Assembly: GCA_034696485.1 (NCBI GenBank)
Contig: JAQIWT010001061.1
Coordinates: forward strand, 1-12,751
Direction: 5' to 3'
Length of the DNA stretch: 12,751 nt
Source: Isohypsibius dastychi
Lineage: Eukaryota; Tardigrada; Eutardigrada; Parachela; Isohypsibiidae
How positions within the stretch are numbered: the stretch's first letter is position 1; each line of letters opens with the position of its first letter. Positions 8,350 through 12,751 of this stretch are shown here, one piece after another. The notes beneath the pieces were generated by a model, which saw only the letters and a program-made list of their open reading frames with translations, was not told where the DNA came from and searched no databases. Made by a program: the position numbers and the translations under genes.

Positions 8350-11300
8350 CTAGAACAAACTAATATACGAACGAACAGAAGACCACAAAAACTACCACCT
8401 ACTCTTTCGGTGTTTTTGCTAGTCTTTCAGCAAGAGTAGCGAGGTACAAAGACTGTTCGACCGAATTGGCGTACAACGGAACGACAGAATGGTCATCGTA
8501 GTACGGAGCAATATCATTGTTTATCGATTCCGACGATCCAACTGACAACGGGAGATGACGTTCAGGAGCGATGCCATTCCGGCCGGTCGAATCGTATTTC
8601 TTAATTTCCTGAGCAGTTTGTCGGAAGGTACTGAATATTGAATCCGGATTCAGATTCTCCTCATTTTCCAGCGCAGCCGTGGTTGGTGATGAATTCGATA
8701 AGGGGATACTGCGTCCTCGAGCAAACCGACTGGATTAAAACAAACTTAGACGACAAGTCACATATAAACTACAAGAACAAACTTTCGTACTCAATCGGAG
8801 GCGAAGAAGCAACTGGAGTGCTTTTCTTCAACAAAGCTGCTTGAGGGGTTCGCGACTTTTCGTCCGAAAGCGCAGATGGTCTCCTTAGTTGGCCACTCAC
8901 GATTTTCAGCGCAGCATCCTGTTGAAAATAGAAAGCTACCATACAGTAATCGTGTTACGAAATGATTCCGCATGAACTTACATGGAGATATTCATCAAGA
9001 GTGTCCACCATCGCTCCGAACTCATCAGGATTCAACCGCCTGAGAGAAACAAGTACTTGCTGGGAGTTCCGCTTTATTTCTGCAGTCTTCCCGTCCAATG
9101 TCCAGTTGATCAACTTGGTGACTCCCAGTCGGGATGCGCTTGAGTTTTTGAGATCATTCGGCTGCATATTGTTATGGATGAGGTTCAGAAGATAGTTCAG
9201 GATAGCGGCTTTCACGCGAACATTAGATATCTGCGTCTGATCCGTAATGTATCGTAAAATATGCTGAAACTGCGTCTCAACCGGAAACGACGATCTATAA
9301 TCGGCAGTTAGAATTGAGTTTTCAACAACAAAATTTGAGTTCACCTGATAAGACCCATTAACTGGTCGATCTTAGTCTGCGCTGTCGGTATGAGCTCGCT
9401 TCCTTGTTTGCTGAGAAGTTTCGTCATAAACATGTGCAACCAGGGTCCAAGTTCCAATTTATGGACGCGGATAAACTCGTACAGAACATCAAGAAACGTT
9501 CCAATAACTTTGGTCGACGGGTCATTCATCATTCTGTTGAAAATGGAGCAAACGGTTTCTAATTCAGCGTAGCTGCAACAAATTCTATATGCAAAATGAA
9601 TTCCGACACATATTCAAGATTGAGCTCACGAAAGCGGTTCTCCACCTCGCGCCATATAGTTTTTCAGTCCAACAAGTCCATCACGTTTCGTCATCCAGTT
9701 TGCGCTACTCAACTGAGCAATAATGTCGACCAAATCCTGCAGACATGAGAACACAAGTCAAATGCATGCATGTGAACCGGAAGTCATCGTTTTTACATAT
9801 GCAGGATTGGCACCCCTCGATCGGCTGACGGATGCCATGGAATGCTCAGATGCCATACTGGAGGCTTCACTTTCATCATCACTATGATTTGCATGTGAAT
9901 GACTGCTGTCCTGACTGTTCTTCCGGGAGCCCAGCGACATTGAATCATTAAATTTACGCTGCTGTGTTGCAGGCTGTGGACGACCAGGATGGAATATTGA
10001 AAGCCCTTTCCCAAAAGCCGACCGACTGGGGCTGGTTTCCCGACTAGTCCCGCGACTTGCGGTAGACACCGGAGTTCGTTTCGATAGAAGAGGTGGATAT
10101 CGACTACCAGTGGGTGAATTTGATCGACTTCCGGCTAAAATGGCAGTTTGAAAAAACTCAAGACTACAAATTCGCGATCTCTGAAAGAATTACGTTGTGA
10201 CTGGGATGAAGCGCTGGGTCGGATTCTCGATGTAGTTGCGGGCGCTTTGGTTGGTGGCCGAAGGTTGCTTCTTACTGGTGGTGCTGCTACTTTAGCTTTT
10301 GCTCGACGCGCCGCGGCGAGATCAATAGCGCTTGATGATCGGGCTCCTTTAGGATCTGTCCTCAAACCGGCATCAGCTAGAAAAACAAACAGTCATTACA
10401 ATAGCCAGGCACACTGCCGTTAAAAAAACGCATACCTTGGTCTTTCCCAAACCGGAGTGTTGCTGCAACTCTGGAATTTATCACGTTTTAGACATTTGCG
10501 CTAATATTTGCATATTACACAACCGAATAATATAGTATTCCATTACGTACCCTAGAGTATCGTCGAGCTTTACGGCCGTTCTAGCTCTCGGTGCAGGTAT
10601 ACCGGAAACAAATTGGCTCGGTTTGATCGCGCTCTGACTGGTGCTTCTTGGCATGTCCCCGTCAAGTTGGCGTTTCTGAGTCGAATCTAGTTCTTTGTAA
10701 ATAGCCTCCGCTTGCAATGGAAATCTTTCCGAAAAGCGGAAATACGCCCTGAAAAGAAGCAATTTGTAAAAGACTGTTCCAAGAAAAAGAAACATCTCTA
10801 AGAATATAAACCCACTGTCTAGCAAGTACTCTGGCGGCTGAATCAGCGTCAGAAATTCCCTTCTTGATGGCCTCCTGTATCGTAGGTAGATGTTTCTCCA
10901 GAGCTGATTTCGGGAATTTGTCCAACATCAAATCTATGAACTCGCAGCAGGCCCTGTCACAAATTGTTAAAAAACAAACAAATAGAACATTAATCGCACT
11001 AAATCAACCTTCTGATTTCTTTTGATTTAGAAGTCAAATATTCACGCGTAAGGATCGGAATCAGCTTGTGATAATGTACATGCTGAAATATAGAAAGATA
11101 AATAAAGCAATCGGAAATCTCTTGTCGGAATATCCCTAACCGTCAAAATATATCGTATCGCCATCAAGCCAGACGTCGACATAATCCGCACGGAATTCGG
11201 TATGAGCAAAATTAGAGCCGGAAGATTCATCTCGGCTGTACGCTCACAGCGGGAACCAAGTCGTTCGGCGAGGAATCTGAAATCAAACGTAAACAGTCAT

Positions 11301-12203
11301 TTTCGAGAAAAAAACACATTATTCAGAGGATATGACTCACCCTAATGAGATACAGGCCTCACGAACCACTTGTGATCGTAAATCTTTCACAGACGCCTGC
11401 AGTGCCAAGTCCACATATTTCATGGCAGGTAAAAACTCCTTATAGTCTGTGGCGCCCGCATATATCAATCCACGAAACCGACGGAGCTAAAAATACCAGA
11501 ATGATGAAGTGGATCAACCAAGGCCACGACATCAAAATAAACTCAAAAGCACAACGCAACAAAACAAAAATCCGGCTCTTGTCTGAAGTACAATTTACCT
11601 GCTCCACTCGTTTTTCCCAGTCTTCGTTTTGGTTTGACAATATACCGCTGATTTTCATCAATTCGTTTTCAACTTCATTTCCCGACGAAATTTCCAGACG
11701 GGGATAATCCTCGAAACCTTTTTGAAATTGCACTTCATCAATGGCTCCAGCGTCTTCTAAGCAGGACAGACATGTATTTTCCAAGATTACTAGAATGAGA
11801 TGAAGACAGGATCTTACTGGAGGCTGTTCCATTTCTTGAACTAGGAATCAGAGTAAAACGAGCTTTTGGAGGAACACTTTGAGCGCGTGAGGCACTTTTC
11901 GTTCCGGACTGCATCGTCTGAAAGCACGACTTCCAAATGAAAATATGGAACGGTGATGAGGCACACAACAAACTGAACTCACGTTTACTAGATCTGGTTG
12001 ATCCTCAGCGTCTTGATTCCGTTGGTGAGTCTGAACATTAGAGACGTTTCAACATCCGAAACACAAAGTTCATTTTAAATCGTGAATACATGATGGAAAA
12101 CCACAACAAGAATAAACCGCGCAGTACGAGTTTCACAAAAAACCTATTATCATAAGTTTAATTCAAGCCATCGACTCACCGAAGTCTTTGATCCGTAACT
12201 CAT
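6958..12203 (-). CDS. CLASP: CLASP microtubule plus-end protein, copy A, complete (21 coding exons)
   Basis: CLASPs bind tubulin through TOG domains and suppress microtubule catastrophe at plus ends, the cell cortex and kinetochores. Coding exons in transcript order: 12203-12180, 12030-11983, 11917-11818, 11756-11599, 11486-11341, 11276-11141, 11082-11009, 10953-10816, 10748-10551, 10470-10436, 10376-10194, 10134-9797, 9736-9630, 9572-9345, 9294-8982, 8918-8791, 8729-8403, 8349-8100, 8040-7834, 7362-7240, 7041-6958. Every junction is GT-AG and phase-compatible, totalling 3345 nt (1114 aa). Order: unique N-terminus 1-57, TOG2 about 60-300, Ser/Arg linker 300-526, TOG3 527-742, linker 743-893, C-terminal CLIP-interacting domain 894-1114. 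TOG1 is absent, and the length is near that of short vertebrate isoforms. Sixteen of the 20 introns are 50-80 bp. The exon 16 donor and the last acceptor are the least certain junctions. Family identity is near certain; exact ends are inferred by eye. Confidence 0.93.
7528..7680. repeat. AT-rich low-complexity segment inside copy A intron 19
   Basis: The stretch is almost pure A/T, with recurring AAATA and TATAATA words. It sits in the 471-bp intron between exons 19 and 20, by far the largest intron of the gene. No open frame or inverted repeat long enough to suggest a mobile element was found. Confidence 0.5.
8403..8918 (-). CDS. CLASP: Copy A exons 16-17: second linker with a conserved ENLN helix
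   Basis: This is a poorly conserved linker. Exon 17 contains NEENLNPDSIFSTFRQTAQE, which lines up with the vertebrate TENLNSEEIYSSLRGVTEAI segment and supports the exon. The exon 16 donor is ambiguous. ATTGA|GTACGA (used here, exon end 8791) and AGTTT|GTTCTT (exon end 8779) both keep the frame and differ by four residues. The first is closer to a consensus donor. The exon 17 donor GA|GTAGGT is required because the frame meets a stop straight after it. Confidence 0.8.
8982..9736 (-). CDS. CLASP: Copy A exons 13-15: TOG3 domain
   Basis: Residues 527-742. Exon 13 has SSANWMTKRDGLVGLKNY, matching the vertebrate SSNWSERKEGLLGLQNLL. Its donor TTTC|GTGAGC and the acceptor TTGCAG|C bound a 57-bp intron and restore the frame into YAELETVCSIFNRMMNDPS. 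Exon 14 continues VIGTFLDVLYEFIRVHKLEL. Exon 15 has LRYITDQTQISNVRVKAAIL, matching LMRFIVDQTQTPNLKVKVAIL, then SSASRLGVTKLINWT. All three exons match TOG3 over their full length with consistent phases, separated by introns of 57 and 50 bp, the shortest in the gene. Confidence 0.92.
9797..10748 (-). CDS. CLASP: Copy A exons 9-12: Ser/Arg-rich linker (EB1-binding region)
   Basis: This low-complexity basic linker joins TOG2 to TOG3. Exon 10 (10470-10436) is only 35 nt. Exon 11 carries SSSAIDLAAARRAKAKV, matching the vertebrate RSRSDIDVNAAA..AK block. Its donor is placed at CAAC|GTAATT, joining SQSQ to PGSRSNSPTGSR, a match to the vertebrate SQSQPGSRSGSPG segment; the downstream GT sites would break the frame. 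Exon 12 includes SRGTSRETSPSR, equivalent to vertebrate SQGCSREASPSR, and an acidic Ser patch HSDDESEASSM, like the vertebrate HSDDDANSDASS stretch. Its many S/T-P and R-x-x-S sites are of the kind known to be GSK3/CDK targets in vertebrate CLASPs; here that is inference. Confidence 0.88.
10551..11756 (-). CDS. CLASP: Copy A exons 4-9: TOG2 domain and start of the linker
   Basis: This is the most conserved block. Exon 4 opens with DAGAIDEVQF and holds DWEKRV, including the conserved Trp of the first HEAT repeat (W104). Exon 5 reads AGATDYKEFL and then SVKDLRSQVVREAC. Exon 6 has LIPNSVRIMSTSG, equivalent to the vertebrate LIPNSAKIMATSG. Exon 7 has HKLIPIL and SKSKEIRR. Exon 8 has AIKKGISDADSAARVLAR. 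The exon 8 donor is read as AGACA|GTGGGT because only that choice keeps exon 9 (AYFRFSERFPLQAEAIYKEL) in frame. CLASP TOG2 is the domain linked to catastrophe suppression in known homologues. Exon 9 continues into the basic linker and contains an SxIP motif. Confidence 0.93.
10595..10606 (-). other. SxIP EB1-binding motif (SGIP) in copy A
   Basis: The codons TCC GGT ATA CCT give SGIP at residues 323-326, followed by APRAR. An S-x-I-P core in a basic, unstructured Ser-rich linker is the known ligand of the EB1 C-terminal domain and is how CLASPs track growing plus ends. It lies just after TOG2, earlier than the two vertebrate CLASP motifs. Confidence 0.6.
11818..12203 (-). CDS. CLASP: Copy A exons 1-3: unique N-terminus and translation start
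   Basis: Exon 1 codes eight residues (MSYGSKTS) and ends at a strong GTGAGT donor. Exon 2 (12030-11983) adds 16 residues, THQRNQDAEDQPDLVN. Exon 3 (11917-11818) adds 33 codons plus one base and is Ser/Arg/Lys-rich. The start is chosen because the frame upstream of this ATG meets a TGA about 20 codons back with no other ATG between. TOG2 starts directly after exon 3, so this product lacks TOG1, as in CLASP isoforms made from internal promoters. A longer form with TOG1 exons further right, outside the window, is not excluded. Confidence 0.75.
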
Positions 12204-12234
12204 GACTGCAGCGCAGCAAAGTAGTTTTTTGATT

Positions 12235-12468
12235 TCAGAATAAACACAGTTTAGCAGCGTTGGTCAACAATCCAATGAGTCGCTGCTGCTCGGGCGAATT
12301 AGTCTGCAAATAATGGAGCCTGTTTTCCGCAGCTCAGACAATCCTACTTTCCCAACAACGCGCCATCATGAACGCTTCACAGGAAACACAGATAATCGGA
12401 GGAAGTTGAAGCTATGTATCCTTTTCGTCCAATTTGAAATCAATTTTAAACGTGCGTGCTTTGGCCAT
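12235..12468 (-). other. 78-codon frame with two internal stops, upstream of copy A
   Basis: On the minus strand an ATG (12468-12466) starts MAKARTFKIDFKLDEKDT, followed by TAG. The same frame then continues through MMARCWESRIV, TGA, and NRLHYLQTNSPEQQRLIGLL to a final TGA about 30 bp before the copy A start codon. No GT-AG pair was found that removes both stops in frame. It may be chance, a decayed small gene, or upstream frames in the copy A leader. Confidence 0.2.
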
Positions 12469-12510
12469 ATAAACCACTGGCGTTCAGAGGTCCATATTGT
12501 TTACCGTGTA

Positions 12511-12566
12511 CTGAAAGTTGCCCCTACCCCTCTGCCACTACACTCACTGAAACTTGCCCCTACGCC
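12511..12566. repeat. Imperfect 36-bp tandem repeat
   Basis: The 20-mer CTGAAAGTTGCCCCTACCCC at 12511 recurs as CTGAAACTTGCCCCTACGCC at 12547, with 18 of 20 bases shared and a period of 36. Only two units are present. Confidence 0.6.
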
Positions 12567-12716
12567 AATGAAGCAGTTAGGTTTTGAATTGCGAAGCGCA
12601 TCACTTCCCGCTTTTTCGAACATCTGTCTGGCCTTTGCTATCTGTGTGCATGCAAAATCGCAGATGCCATGCCAAGGGACCATCCATATATTACGTTGCA
12701 AAAAAACGGACTTTTT

Positions 12717-12719
<3 letters not shown>

Positions 12720-12751
<32 letters not shown>
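12720..12751. repeat. Poly-G run of 32 at the window edge
   Basis: An uninterrupted run of G reaches the last base of the window. It could be a mononucleotide microsatellite or a sequencing/assembly artefact such as contig-end or dark-cycle G calls. The sequence cannot distinguish these. Confidence 0.9.

Noticed and set aside
7891-8439. 182-codon plus-strand open frame
   Set aside because: It is antisense to copy A exons 18 and 19, whose CLASP similarity and splice phases are clear. The long frame is a shadow of codon usage on the other strand.
9541-9700. Apparent frame shift or stop inside TOG3
   Set aside because: A 57-bp intron (9573-9629) with GTGAGC donor and TTGCAG acceptor explains the break and restores the conserved protein.
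10135-10193. Using the GT at GAATTT|GTAGTC as the exon 11 donor
   Set aside because: It leaves the wrong phase for exon 12. The upstream CAAC|GTAATT donor keeps frame and recreates the conserved SQSQPGSRS junction.
10148-10423. 91-codon plus-strand frame with an Ala/Arg-rich middle
   Set aside because: It lies opposite copy A exon 11, which encodes the conserved linker.
10481-10825. Reading straight through copy A exon 9 with flanking sequence as one 114-codon frame
   Set aside because: Only the central part is CLASP. The ends are intron sequence beyond clear splice sites, and the spliced model matches the family.
11345-11707. 120-codon plus-strand frame
   Set aside because: It is antisense to the TOG2 exons 4 and 5 and the intron between them.

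Overview
The window is nuclear DNA of an animal. It carries spliced genes with GT-AG introns, no bacterial-style operons, and protein segments that are clearly CLASP (CLIP-associating protein, MAST/Orbit/CLS family), a conserved microtubule plus-end regulator. The protein resembles invertebrate CLASPs and most introns are very short (about 50-67 bp). This fits a compact ecdysozoan-type genome such as an arthropod or tardigrade, but I cannot name the species.

Right half (about 6958-12203, minus strand): a complete CLASP gene, here 'copy A'. I reconstruct 21 coding exons whose phases all agree, giving 3345 nt (1114 codons plus stop). The order is a short unique N-terminus, TOG2, a Ser/Arg-rich EB1-binding linker, TOG3, a second linker, and the C-terminal CLIP-interacting HEAT domain. 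There is no TOG1, so it resembles the short (beta/gamma-like) vertebrate CLASP forms.

Left end (about 210-1588, perhaps to 1895, minus strand): the 5' exons of a second CLASP gene, 'copy B', in the same orientation and running off the left edge. Its three TOG2 exons have exactly the same lengths and phases as those of copy A (158, 146 and 136 nt), but the proteins are only about 50% identical. This is therefore an old tandem duplication. Copy B's visible introns are longer than the corresponding introns of copy A.

Middle (about 1930-6950): roughly 5 kb with no gene I can identify. It holds several plus-strand open frames of 50-135 codons, some Cys-rich, and one minus-strand frame that superficially resembles an FF domain. 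None is recognised, and chance frames of this size are expected, so I treat them as leads only.

Right edge (12204-12751): the leader of copy A, a 78-codon frame broken by two stops, an imperfect 36-bp tandem repeat, and a 32-base G run at the end that may be a microsatellite or an assembly artefact.
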